Below, one piece after another: positions 1 through 12,700 of a stretch of DNA of 64,000 nucleotides. The notes beneath the pieces were generated by a model that ran no database searches, was not told where the DNA came from, and saw nothing but the letters and a program-made list of their open reading frames with translations. The stretch's first letter is position 1. Each line of letters opens with the position of its first letter. This DNA is from Malurus cyaneus samueli (lineage: Eukaryota; Chordata; Aves; Passeriformes; Maluridae). The stretch is from NCBI GenBank assembly GCA_009741485.1, contig CM019216.1:21492465-21556464 (forward strand), written 5' to 3'. The position numbers and the translations under genes are program-made.

Positions 1-1499
1 TCACATAAATGAATTGTTAGAGAATGTGAGTGAAATTCAAGTTCCAATGCTATGCATTGCCAAGTGTGACAAATGTCTTAGGATAACTAAACATGTATTC
101 AGCACATTTAAACACTGAAGAGGACTTTACAGACTTCAAGTGTGAAATGCCCTCACTTTGTGAGTCACTGGAAAATTCTTCACTGACTTCATTAGAAACC
201 ATATTTTATTTTTTCTACTCTTGCTTCATATGACTCTAATTCCATGTTCTTTAGAGACTCATGAACAAATAAAATATAAGGAAATAGTTTCAAATTTTAA
301 ATGTTATTAAGAGAGAATAAACTTTGGGAGTAATACTCTGGGATTTGTTACAGTCAAGCAACAGACATGATCAAATAAAAAGAGAGTTAAAAAATGGATA
401 TTGGCCATGTAAGTACCCTTCCCTGTATTTGAGTATCACCACTGCCAATCACAGGAAATCAAACCCCCTCTGACAGATCTAATAAAGGAATCATTTGTCA
501 CTTTTTCCTTGGTACCTGGTATAAGTTACAACTTTCAAGATATTTTATAGTGAATGAGTTTAACTTCAGTATCCTTGGACTACTCCACCCATTGAAGACA
601 TTTTTATGTCTGTAATTATGCTAGCTGAGTACACCCCAGCCATGAGTTCCTTAATGACATTCCCAACAGCTTCTCATTCCTCTGTTCTTCAATCCCTCTT
701 CTACTCCCTCAAGATATCAGGCATTTCATATTTCTGTGTTCTCTTCCCTGTTCTGTTTAGCACTGCAGACCACCAGAGTGTCCTAATTCTGCCCACATGA
801 GGATGTGACCCCAAATACTTTTGGGGGTCAAAGCTTTTAAGAGCACTTCACTCACACACTAGGATGTAGTTGTAAGTCCAACAACCATGACTGATACATA
901 ACTATAATGCCATCCTGGGACAACTAAGTAGATCATCTATTGAGGTACCATATAGCACAACTCTTGGAGGAACTTCCAGAGTAAAAAAGCAGCAATTGAG
1001 CCACTGAAGGAAAGCTCGTTCTCCAGCAATACATAATAGACACATTCCTAAAAGCTTTCAGTTCTGTGTGTTGCTGTGATTCAGTTGCAGAAATTCTAGA
1101 CATAAGTTCCAGAGAAGTGTAGATGTCATCAGAGGGAGACACGTAACAGGCAAGAGAGCACAGAGTCACATGGAACTTTTCAAACAATTCCTGGATCATA
1201 CCACATGGTATCTTTCACTTATGAACATCACACAAAAACTTGGAAAATTATTGCAGGTTTTTGGGGAGTAAGAATACATACATTGTTAGGGATAGGTCCA
1301 GTGTAATTCTCATGCTGTGACCCCAACCTTTGGGAGATAGTTATAACTTGTATTTTGTTTGTTTAGGTACAGTTGCATTTGGCTTAGCATTATTAAATGC
1401 TATAAAAAGAAGTAGTCTAATTGCAAGAACCCCTACCATACATGAGGACTGCTCTGAGGTGGCTGGAACACTGAGCACAACCCACTTCCAAACAAGAAT
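1..1499. other. intergenic, no recognised feature
   Basis: AT-rich single-copy-looking DNA. The open frames here are short and resemble no protein I know. I see no splice-bounded exon, RNA gene or clear repeat before the CR1 tail that follows. Confidence 0.5.
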
Positions 1500-1590
1500 T
1501 TGCTGTGTGGGGGACTAGATGATCTTTAAAGTTCCTTCCAACCCAAACCATTCTATGAATGATTCTATTATGTGATTCTATGATTCTATG
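1500..1590 (+). mobile_element. CR1 LINE 3' end fragment
   Basis: The segment reads through the typical avian CR1 3' end: a GATGATCTTTAAAGTTCC-like stretch, then TTCCAACCCAAACCATTCTATG, ending in four degenerate ATTCTATG-type 8-mers at 1551-1590. The 8-mer tail marks the true 3' end of a CR1 in + orientation. The 5' limit is blurred; sequence back to about 1470 may also belong. It is a severely 5'-truncated, non-coding copy. Confidence 0.85.
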
Positions 1591-4500
1591 TCCTAATTGC
1601 AAAAAACAGCACAGAGATACCAACCAGCCCTTTAGAGCCCCCGATGTTTGAGCTTACCAGCACATCCCTGAGGTGATCTTGCCCTGAAGAGCATTGTAAC
1701 TCAGAATTATTGATCCAAACAACTGTTAACCTGAGTGGGTGCAGGTCTGTGTTCTGCTATCATGCCCGTAGAGCCTGACCTTCACGCTGTGGTACTGCAC
1801 ATACCCTCAGTGGCTGCAGGGTGACCTCATGGTCACAGCAGAGCCTGTGTGCAGCTCCCACACAGCACCAGCATTTACATCATAAATACACCAGCATTTG
1901 TGTGACCTTGCCTTTAGAAAGTGCAGCAAGGTGGTCTCTTGTGAACACCCTTTTTCTGACAGTAGAAATTCATACAATTGGGTTTTTTTGGGAGCAACAT
2001 TTAAGATCCCAAATGATCAAAAAGGAATGTACTTTCCATGGATAGGGTCCACACAGTACGCTGTGCCCTGGGTGGACACCTGTTTGAAGCAGTGAATCTA
2101 GGGTTTTCCAGCATCTGAAGGGAAGTAAGGTTATTTACACCAGCCTCTTTTCCTTTATAGTGTTAATAGCAAAAAAAAGTAGGATTTTTAAGTAATAGGT
2201 GACAGACTCGGAGTGCCTTTCATTTTGGGTTCATAAGATTTCAGAACCCTCTTCAGTAAAACAATACCCTGTTTTCTTTCTTAAGGCTGCAGTAGAATTG
2301 CTTCTCATTTCTCCAAGTTTATGCTTCATTTTGCTTCATTTTCAAATATCTTAAAATGTATCAGAAGGTAGTGAACGAAATACATCATGTATTAAGGAAG
2401 ACAGTGGTCATCTGTGTTTTCTGAGCATCCAAACTTCAGTTTTGGCAGCACTAAGAAATAGAGATGTAATTTTGTTTTAGCTCCTTGGCACTTACGATCA
2501 CAGCATGTCCAGTTGCTGGCAGAAAGACAGGCAACTGAGAAGCCCTGACACACCGTAGTGCAGGCATCCATCATTATGTCACCTTTTGCTATTGCCTTTT
2601 AATAAAAACTAAATTAGAACACTGACTTAAATGTTATCAAAGTTGGTCAAAAGTGACCCCCTGGCCACCAGCTTTGCATGCAAATTTTGAAGGAGAAAGA
2701 GCAGTTTTTAAGGTTTTCTTAGGATAAAACATGGAAGGTAGGCTTATAATGAAGAAGTACTACACTTTTTATGACAGTGGTGTGAAGCATTATTAACAGC
2801 TCTATTTATACTATAGGGAAAAAATAGACCTGAAAAAAGAAGATGCAGGAAGTTTCAAATTGAAGCTAATATGAGTTTTGTACCTAGGATAACTCTATTT
2901 CACTCCAGCATTTTTAAAGTTGAAGTTAAAAGTGGCTGCTAAAATAGGCATTCTTTTGATACAAGACAGGGTGAGAGAAGAGATCTAAAGTACATTTTTT
3001 TTTTTCAGATAATCTGGAGCTTACCATGGTATAATTTTTGCTATTAATACCTACTCAAAGATGCACAGCTCAGGCACTGAAACCCCAAGCACTTGACTGA
3101 ATGTGCAGAAGGACATAAACACCGTGTCTCCAGTTGTTCTCTTTCCTTCTCTCCTAGTTCATGGGAAAAAAAAAATAAGATCTGCTCTGGTCACAGACCC
3201 TTAGCTCTTGATATACTTGTTCACCTGTTCCAGGTAGGACTCTGCAGCTAGAGATAACACTTTGACTTGTAAGACAGAGCCCCTGCCTCTACCATTGTGA
3301 TTACAATAGCGACATAAAACTCCATGACCATTACTGTAAGTCCAATAGTTTGGCCCAGGTAGTTGTAGAAAGCACATCTGAAAGAAATACAGTTTTATTT
3401 GTTTTATTTTATGTGTTTCTTTATAGAAAATCTGATTGTGACATAAAATACTCAGGTTAAGAAACAGTTTCCATCAACCACTAGTGTTTGATTGGGCATG
3501 GGTTTTTTTATAATTATTTCTAAAAATAAATAGAAATTTTAATTTTTTAAAAATAATTAAAAGCATTGGAAACCAAAACACTTGTGCACCTGAGTCTTTT
3601 CTGATGCTCTGCAAAATCATTGAGAAAGACAATGACAAAATGAATGCCATCACATCTTCCTTGCCTCCATGACATCTAACAAAGGAAAGGATGAGTGTTC
3701 TGCAGACTGGCTATTTTCCTTATTCAAGATGTATTCACATCATCATGTGTGTGGGTAACTATTACATTTGACTAACACACTGCTTAGCTAACCACATTTT
3801 TACATGCCAAGTTACCTGTACTTTGAAGTGAACAACTGGACCACATCATAAGGTTCTGTGCCTTTACATTAAAGCAGAGTAGGGATCACAAGTGCCCTGG
3901 AGATGACAGCCATTACCCTGTAACAAGAAATCACTTTAACATGCTAGCAATGAAAGTTAATAATAAAGAAGAGGAAAATTATCTTTTCAATGATCTGTTC
4001 CCTCTGACAAGCAAATCCACTTTTTTTTTGGGGGGGTGGTGAGGGGGTGGGGAGATGGGGAGGGAGAGAAAAAGACAAAATTTTTACTACAAAACTTAAG
4101 TCAGAATATACAGACACTTAATAGTGTTTCAGTCCCTGGAAGCACACAAAGTTTAATGATCAGTGAAACATTAGGCAACAGAAAAAAAACTGAAAGACAA
4201 AACCCATACTGGACTATGTTACTCACATCTCCTCAACTGTAATGTACACAGTTTATGTAGTATAATTAATAGTGATTTCTTCTCCTAAAGGTCCTAATGA
4301 CAGCAAGAGAAAAGGCATGCTATTGTCAGATATTATGTTGCTGTAAGTTAGTATTTATCCTATAAACAGCTCTAAAAATGGTCTGCTTAAAGGAACTGGT
4401 CCTAGAACACTATTTAGTAGCATGTCCTATGTGCAGGTCCTGCCCTTATCTGAAGTGCTACAAATCAGATATGAGGCCATAAAATGTACTTTTTCTTTTC

Positions 4501-6343
4501 TAAATTGAGCACTCAAAGCAAACAAAGTCAGTGAAAGCAATCTATATTATCCTAGTGTTATCACAAAGAGCACTTTCCAAATGACTCACTCAGAAAGCTA
4601 ATGTTCTCTATGATACAGGGAAAATATAATTAACTGCAACCATATAAAAATCCTGGTAAATACCTTATTTGCTAGACTACTTCAGCAGGATTGATCTAAT
4701 CAGAAATCAGTTACTTTCAGAATTGACTAAAACTGCCACTCCTGATCACCAGTGAGAAAGATACTATGTTTATTTAAGCATGAAGTGTCCACTGGCTTTC
4801 CAGCATTTGCTGTAAATACTACCTGAGCTTATGAAAAGGTCTTCAGCCATTGTTTCACTAAAGAACAAACAGAAAAGCAGTTCTTATGTGGCTGATGACA
4901 CTACTGAAGAGCCCATTATGTGGCTTGCTGCTTGACCTGCAATGTGTCATAAGAAGTTTCTTTCTCCAGTAACAGTGCCTCCAGATCATGTTTAAGGCTG
5001 TTTGGGCTTTTTTCTTAATGAAGGCTGCTCCATTGCACAGGTTCTGTACCATCACAATTATACTGGCACATGAGCACTGGAAACTAACCTCCTTCCAAAG
5101 GAAATATAAAAACTCTGTCCAAATTAGCAAGTCTTTAAGAGAAATAGAGGGTCAGTAGATTGAAACAGTTAGGGAGCAGATATTCACAGCACTTTTATAT
5201 ATTTCACTTGCTTTAATCTAGTCCCATTGCCTAAATGTTCATTTGCATGGACTTCATCTCTCAGATTTTATTTAATCTAAAATCCAATGCATGTGACCTA
5301 AGGCCACTCCACAGTGTGAACAGAAGGAAGCAAGTGGGAAATGTCAGGAAATTCAATTCAAACATTCAGTCCTGAATGAAAACACTCTGTCCATATTGTT
5401 CATAAATAAAGAAGTTTTCCTACTGGTGTAAATTTACTTCCTTTTTAAAAGGCATAAAGTCCATTGCATTATTTTCTGCTCATAAAAGAGCTGACATTTT
5501 TCAAGACCATATTCAAAGTCAACTTGCTTGTACTGGCAAAAGCCTATTTCATAAACTTGGCATACAAGTAACATCAAAGGCAAATCAGAACAAAGTATTT
5601 CTTCTAAGCATGAGACTTCATGTCTCAAACAAAATTTTTGCACTTGCATCACTCTTGTAAAAATGATAGATATATTCATCATGCCATAGACAAGAAGAGC
5701 TGCTGACGCCTAATGCTAGTTCTGCATGTTCTGAATTTATTAACTGTATGTAAAATGCAGCATCAACTACTCTATGCATAAAATTTGTATTTGTGGGACA
5801 TTATTAATAGAGAACACAAAGCCTCTATAGGTATATATATGTACATGATCCTTTAAAAAATGGTTTGCACAGCAACTATCAGTAATTTTAGAAGTCATTC
5901 AGTCATATTCTTGCACAAAGATGAGAGTGTAAGAGTAACCCACATGTACACAAGAATAATAAATGTATTCCTTTGCCTTATAATTTATGTTCACCAGCAC
6001 AGTCCTATAATGTTAATACAATGCAATCTGTTGAAATGACTTCTAAGTAAATAAATATTTAAAATAAAGGCAAGAGCTTGTTATAATTTTTCAGTTTTTA
6101 TTGTTTGGGAGAGACTATTGATGAAAGGTTTTCGTGGGATTAGCATGAAAGACACTTATTGGGAAATGTTTCTGATCTCATGGACATCTAGAAATACAGA
6201 AAGCAATGCAGGCAGCAAAAGCACTCACAGTTGCAGGAAGTCTTTCAATGTACCAAACTTTTAGGAATGCTTCCTTTTTATTATTCTTTTCTTATATCTG
6301 TAACTAGTATTAGTCCAGAGAGAAAGAAAAACTATCACACATA
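1591..6343. other. intergenic, no recognised gene
   Basis: About 4.7 kb of AT-rich DNA without a supportable exon. The frames of up to 90 codons (for example 4858-5130 on the minus strand) have no domain I recognise. It contains a G-rich purine tract at 4030-4064, listed separately. Confidence 0.5.
4030..4064 (+). other. G-rich tract with G-quadruplex potential
   Basis: A T9 run is followed by seven G, then runs of five, four, four and three G separated by short loops, all on the + strand, and then a purine-rich GAGAGAAAAAG stretch. At least four G-runs of three or more within 35 bases satisfy the usual intramolecular G-quadruplex pattern. There is no gene nearby, so any role is unknown. Confidence 0.6.
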
Positions 6344-6351
6344 TATTAGAG
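6344..6351. repeat. left target-site duplication of hAT element
   Basis: TATTAGAG lies directly left of the hAT terminal repeat. The matching copy AATTAGAG is at 7291-7298, directly right of the other end, with 7 of 8 bases identical. Eight-base duplications are the hallmark of hAT-superfamily insertion. Confidence 0.75.
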
Positions 6352-7290
6352 GGGTGGTCTCCAAACTGGTTTGATTGTTCACTCAATCAATTAAAAATTT
6401 CTTAATACATACCCTGTATTATTTATTTATAAAATNTATACATTTACTCCTGTACTAATATATTACAAATATTATAAAACATATATGAAAATAAAAATGT
6501 AAAAATATGAGATAAACACTATTTTAAAATGCATTTTATTTATCCATAGTACAAAAATCATAGAATCATAAAGTCATAAAATCATAAAATGATTTGGTTT
6601 GGAAGGGACCCTAAATGTTATCTAGCTCCAACCCTTCTGCCTTGGGCAGAGATGCCACCCATTAGATCATGTTTATCAGAGCCCCATCCAAACTGGCCTT
6701 GAGCACTTCCAGGGACAGGACAACCACAAAATCCCTCTTAAGGTACTGGAAGGCCTCAATGAGGTCTCCCTGAAGCTTTCTTTTCTCCAGCATAAACAAG
6801 CCTGGCTCCCTCATCCAGTCTTTGCAGAAGAAGGGCTCCAGCCCTGTGTGGCTGCCTGCTGACCTGCTCTAACAGTCCATGCCTTTCTTGTGCTGAGGAC
6901 CCCGGGGCTGGATGCAGCGCTGCAGTTGGGGTCTCACCAGAGCAGAGGGGCAGAATCCCTCTCTCACCCTGCTGCCCACACTGCTTTGGATGCAGCCCAG
7001 GATGCAGCTGGATTTCTGGGCTCCAAGCACACATTGTTGGCTCATGCCCACCTTTTCCTCTATGAGAGTCCAAAGGCCTTCTCAGCAGAGCTGTTCTCAA
7101 TGAATTAATCTCCCAGACTGTGATCATGTCTGGGACTGCCCCAACTCAAGTGCAACATCTCGCCCCTGGACTTGTTGAACTTCATCAGGTTCTCATGGGC
7201 GCATTTCTCAAGTTGTTTTTTTTTCCTACATCTCAATGGACTGCTTTGGGCATTCTGACACATACACATGCCCTACTTTGGAGACCACTG
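6352..7290. mobile_element. hAT (Charlie-like) non-autonomous transposon, interrupted by CR1
   Basis: The ends form inverted repeats: GTGGTCTCCAAA from 6354 on the left and its complement TTTGGAGACCAC ending at 7288 on the right, followed by TG. The expected CAGTGG start is damaged to GGGTGG on the left but intact (CACTG) on the right. Flanking 8-bp duplications confirm the borders. Removing the nested CR1 (6557-7214) leaves about 280 bp of AT-rich element with no transposase frame, so it is a small internally deleted copy. An unresolved base (n) lies at 6436. Superfamily is secure; the family name is by resemblance to Charlie elements. Confidence 0.8.
6557..7214 (-). mobile_element. CR1 LINE fragment nested in the hAT element
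   Basis: The + strand opens with ATCATAGAATCAT, the complement of the CR1 8-mer tail, followed by GGTTTGGAAGGGACCC, so the element runs on the minus strand. It extends about 660 bp through the 3' UTR into the C-terminal end of ORF2; the complement near 7140-7190 reads like the CR1 sequence around 'KFNKSRGEMLHL'. The 123-codon minus frame at 6756-7127 is a frame within this relic and is not a gene. The copy is 5'-truncated at the poly-T stretch near 7215. Confidence 0.9.
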
Positions 7291-7298
7291 AATTAGAG
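7291..7298. repeat. right target-site duplication of hAT element
   Basis: AATTAGAG, directly after the right terminal inverted repeat, matches TATTAGAG at 6344-6351 in seven of eight bases. Confidence 0.75.
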
Positions 7299-9251
7299 TA
7301 CTCACCTCAAATATATTAGTCGGAATCCTTTATCTGAATCTAAAAGTGAAAGAACTTGGCTTCTCACAAAAACTTCTTCCAAACAGTCTTGACTTTGCTC
7401 TGACACTAAAGAGAGTGTATTCCTTTTGTTTGACTTCTTCTCTCTCACCACTAGCAGGAATGCATTGTCATTTCAGCTGCTGTGAGTCCTGATCATGTGA
7501 AAGACAACTCAACAGAATTTCAGTATGTACTAATCACATCTATATTAAGCAAAACTGCTTTATCCAATAGAATGCTCAAAAAGTTATCTGTTAGTACTTC
7601 TATAAGAGCATCTAAGTTACTCTCAAATTATTCTTATTGCCCAGCCACCTTTCATAGGTACTCAAATAACTCTCAGACACAGATAAACAGTCTTAAAGTT
7701 GCACACAAGAATGCTTATTCAGTCTTGACTAAGATCTAACTTAATACCTAAGTCCCAAATACAAAGTCCCCAAAAGCATACTAGTCTTTCTTTACTGAAT
7801 ACCTGTCTCTGCTTCCCTGATTTCCCAGATGCTCCATTCAAGTCACTAATTCATGTGCAGAGTGCCTCTTCCAGAAATATATTAACCTCGCTTTAGCATG
7901 TGGGAAACCAAATCTCTGCCCATGCTGTGGGAAGCCTGAAAAATCAGTTGCAGTCAACAGCACAACTAATTTAATCTGCTGTGCTGGTAGGTTGTACACC
8001 ATTTGTATAATGGCTAGTTCTTAGAGAACTCACATAATGGCTGGAAAATAGAGCTCATCCCAGGAGATGTGGGATTAACCATATGGCTTTCAGTTATTGT
8101 CAGGGGCAAGGTATGCCACCTGCCTTCAAAACTGATCTGCCGAAAGCAGAAAACAGTGAGAAGGTGGGCCAGGCTAGGCCTGGACTCCTAATCAGACAAA
8201 TCAGGGAACAGAGGCATTTAAAGGTCTGTTTATGGTCTGGAGCCATGACTGAAAAGTTTCTTTTTTGATAAAAAGTGTTCTCACTGATACAACCAGACTT
8301 ATCCCTGCTGGGTCTTCATCTGGTCCTGCAATACTTACTTCACTATGTAAGAGTTCAAGATGCAAGAGAAATCATAAAAAGTTCATTTATTCATATGTGA
8401 AAATAAAATAGTGTTCTTTTTAGTCAGTAAATTTAAAGTTATCTAATACATGAACATGAAAACCTACTGATGAGGCCATAACCACAGCTACCTTTTTAAT
8501 ACATTGTTGTGAAATCCCAGGCATGATGCACAGTCATAATTTAATCATGGCAATAATAACATTACCCTTAGTAATCAATGAACACAATGAATTTTACATT
8601 GCTGATATAAAATCATTAATATGTCTTGTCATTCCAGTGCATCAGCAAGTAGTTCATTTTGCAACAGTCATCCCACTGTACCAGTTAAAAGGAAGCTCAC
8701 TCCAGGGCTGCATTATTCATGCAGAGTTCTTGCTACAATGGAGAGACAGGTTCGAGGCAGTTCTCGAGTATTCTGCCTCTCTCCTACATATGCAAAATCA
8801 TATAATTTTAACTAAAAGTGCATTAAAATAATGATATTTAAAAATTAAAGTTTGCTTCACAAAGGTTCGCAGGTTCACATTGTGTTTAAAACTGCCTGTT
8901 CTGGACATTTGATTAAGAAAATCTTTATTCATACAAATCCCCACAAAAAGCCATTTCTGAATCCATAACATTTATGTTTTAGTTTGGTTCCAAAACAATA
9001 ATTGTCTTAAGTGGAAGTAGAGACTGCTTATATGCTTCAGAGTGAATTGGAACAGTAAGATAGGTTTTGCCTGACCAGTCACAGCCTGGGTATGAGATTG
9101 TGTTTAAGAATTCCTGAAAGAAGAAGATACTGTTCTAGGTCTACACAAACTGATTTTAATGTTCTTTGACCACAATGAAATATTAAGATTTACGTATTAA
9201 AACCATCGGCATGTACAATGAAGAAGTCAGGATGCAGCAAACTGTGCCCTT

Positions 9252-9280
9252 CCAATAATAAATAATCCAGAATTCATTCT
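9252..9280 (+). repeat. first copy of a 29-bp dispersed duplication
   Basis: This 29-base segment, starting CCAATAATAAATAA and ending TTCATTCT, recurs at 9695-9723 with two differences. Sequence outside the 29 bases does not match, so this is a short local duplication or a shared fragment of an old repeat. Confidence 0.6.
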
Positions 9281-9694
9281 TTCCCAGAGAATCTTGTTTA
9301 AAATATTATCATGCAGAAAAAAAAAACTTGTTCAAAGTACATATATATATACCTTTTTTTTTCCTCAGGGCAAGAAGCACATTTACTTCACAGTCTGTGA
9401 AGCTCAAAGAAATCCTCATTGCTGAGAAAACAAAAGTGCCTATTGACACAAGAATGTCTAGTTGATCTCCGGGAATCCTGAGGATGCTTAGTCTCACTGA
9501 CTGCAGTAGCAGCCTTTATTGAAGAGCTGTTAGGCAATCTAAATGTAACATAAAATCCTTATTTGTCAAAAACTGAACATGGAGGTAACAGGGAAAAACA
9601 AAGAGAGCAGGGCAGAAGAGTCAGATCACTGCTTTAGCAATCTCCTGAGCACTCAGAAAGACCACAGCTAACAGTCTTGCCAGTAAACCTGAAA

Positions 9695-9723
9695 CCAATA
9701 ATAAATAACCCAGAGTTCATTCT
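9695..9723 (+). repeat. second copy of a 29-bp dispersed duplication
   Basis: 27 of 29 bases are identical to 9252-9280, 443 bp upstream, in the same orientation. Confidence 0.6.
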
Positions 9724-12700
9724 CTGGGTTCATGAAACCTAGACCTGAAATCATCCATGGCCCCTGTATAGTGTCCGTGCAGATACTGCTGACTTTTTGA
9801 ACTTGGTCAGGGATATGCATCCTGATATGATCTCAAATTTTCATGGTTAAAAGTCAGAATGTCTTACATATTCTTTCCATTTTTAATGTCACTGTTACAC
9901 AGTAAACTGACATTTTTCTGATTAAAATATTTCTCCAGCAGCAAGCCAGAGATCTGCAGCAGTACCTAGGAATGGGATTTATTTCTCTTTATATCCATTT
10001 GCTGAAAATTAAATATGTGGTTTATTTCTACTTTTATGCTTAACATAACCGCAGTTACATCAAAAAGTTAGTATAGATCTGGTCCAAGCTTTCATATATC
10101 ATTCTGCAGATGACAAAGTCCTGTAGAAATGTTTTCAAATAAACATAAACATTTATTTAAAGTAGTTACTCACAGGCCAGGTACTTTTCCCCAGAAATAT
10201 TTCCTGCAGTCTGTTTCTGGAAATATCTTTGCTTTAAGTGGTTTCTGTAGTGTTTACAAAGTCTCCAGACATACAAGCCATTGAGAATACAACTGAAACA
10301 GTGTATTGTCTCACCCTACAGCAGTTTGTAGTGTTCCCTGCAAACAAAAGTAGAACTCAGTCCAATTATGGCTGGAACACTACCTGTGTGACACTGAAAC
10401 CTGACTAACCTTTTTCATTCCTGTATTTTTCTAATAGCTCAAGCATAAGATATGCTTTTCTTTCTTTATGATAATTATTCAACTTCAGTCAGGCGAGCCT
10501 AAAAAATATAAGGGGGAGAAAGTTCAAGATAACAAGGCCAAAAAAACAGATTGGTAGAGAGTGTTTTTTAAAAAGAATTCATTTATTAATCTCATATACA
10601 GTTTTAGGATAAGAAGTTCAGTTTTTCCACAATGGTTACTCCACCTTTATAACAAATGACTTGGAACATAAAGAATTCATTTAACACAGGCATTGTTGTT
10701 TACAGTGTTTAAGAATTCATAAACTCACTGTATAAGCCCACTTGCTGAGATTCATAAATATTCTTTTCTGAAAACAGTGTCACACCTGCATAAAAGAAAA
10801 TTGCTTATAAAATTGGGGGGAGGGAGGGGAAGGTGCAAAAAATGATGTGCAGAACTACTTACAATATTAAACTGTCTCAATCTACTCCAAAGAAAATACT
10901 ATAATTAAATAATTATGGAGCTTGTCAGAGCAATATATTTTAGAACATCAATGTGCATTACACATGTGGTGGTGCCTAACAAGAAGCAGGATGTGCATAC
11001 TACCCATAAGACCTAGTTTGTATATATGTGATATAGATTGTTCTACAGAAATAATAGAATAGATTCCTTGTTTGGTCATGGTGTTTCCCTGAATGGAACA
11101 TTTTAAAAATCAAGAATTCTTTACTGAAAGCAAAAAGAAAATAACATTTGAGGGAAGCATAAGAGAGGAATGATCAATGAGAAAAATAACAGATTTTTTT
11201 TTTTTCTTTTATGTTTATGGTAGCATTTGGGGACCTTAAACTTGTATCAGAAACACAGTGTGTTTGGAAGTGTGCAAGAATATTTTTTAAAATTAAAAAA
11301 AAAAAAATAAAGAGAAGAAAACATTGCTGCTCCTATAACCTGAATTTCATCATAACTTGATTCTGGTTTTATAACACATAGGTACACTGAGCTTTGTACT
11401 CTACTCAGAATGCAAAGCACACATGCACTTTGCAGTCAAGTGCATTTTTTTTTGCTTTATTCAAGTTATATTAGGAAAGGTCTTCTTAGGTGTACAAGCA
11501 CTTACCAAAGGTTTAGATAAAAGCGTCTCTTTTAGGTAATTCATAATATTTTTTGCATAGCAAGATAAAGATGAAAGAAGTTTGCGTCCTAAAATTGGGG
11601 CAGAACATCAAGAAAGCACATAGATTTGGTTCTATATGCAATCTGAACAGGTTTTAATCATTCAAAGTCATGAAAATCTTAAAAATCCCTGATAAGTTCA
11701 AAACGTGGGTACATCAACAACTTTTTTGGTACATGATATTAAATTCTAGCTGTGGTAGACCTTTGACTTTGTGATGATGCACCAAAAAAAATTGAAAAAG
11801 AGAAGTGTGGCACCAAACTCAATATATTATTGTCTGTGGGCATCAAACTTGGTAAAAACAACTAAGCCTGGGTTGTGCATGATGGCAGCAATTTTTAAAG
11901 AAAGAAAAATGTAAACACAAGAAGTAAGTTAGTCATTATGTTAAACTGAAAAAATCCTCCAAAAATTTAATCAGGATTGTTGTTTGCTAAGACATCTGCA
12001 CTAAATAACTTAACACCAATAAAATAGCTTCTTTCTGGAATTCGATAGAGCAAAACATTTAAACTATAATCCTCTGCAATGGCCATAACCTGAATGAGGA
12101 GATAAATTTTTGCATAGCACATTCATCATTTTATTTCCATACCCAGCATACTAACCCAAACACCCAAGTTCATCTCCTGTTTGTGATATTACACATTATT
12201 TTAATTATGATGTTAACAACGTTATGAGTAGGACAATATTTAACTCAACACAATCTGTCCACTTGCCTGCTCACTAATTAAGGGAAGACACAGAAGTCAT
12301 TGGGGTGAAGAGTATTAAGCATAAAAGGGGAATGCAAGGCTGCCTCAAAATCATAGGATTTGCAATAGTCAAATGTTATTGCATCTCAGATACTGTTTTC
12401 CAAAAGCAAATTTTGCAATGCATTATGCTGCAATGCCCTCTCATAATGAGTTAGGAGATTGGTAATTATTTTTCTGATCAATTCAACAAGTCAGGTAGTC
12501 AAGTCTGCACAAGGTAAATTTTTCTTTCTTGCCCTTGCCACCTTATCTTGGCTCATTTCCCCTTCCCTTCCTAGCCAGCAAAAATTTGCATAATTTTCTA
12601 TTGCAAATGCTAATGAGGGTTGTTTTAAATTTTTTTAAAGGTGCAAAGGTGTTTGTTATTTTTCTTTTGCTGGTCAGATAAATTAATTTGCATTTTAAGC

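Noticed and set aside
6756..7127. 123-codon minus frame
   Set aside because: It falls entirely within the CR1 fragment nested in the hAT element and is a frame of that decayed LINE.
10815..10833. Second G-rich run considered as a G-quadruplex
   Set aside because: Only three separate G-runs of three or more are present unless the G6 run is split, so the usual pattern is not met.
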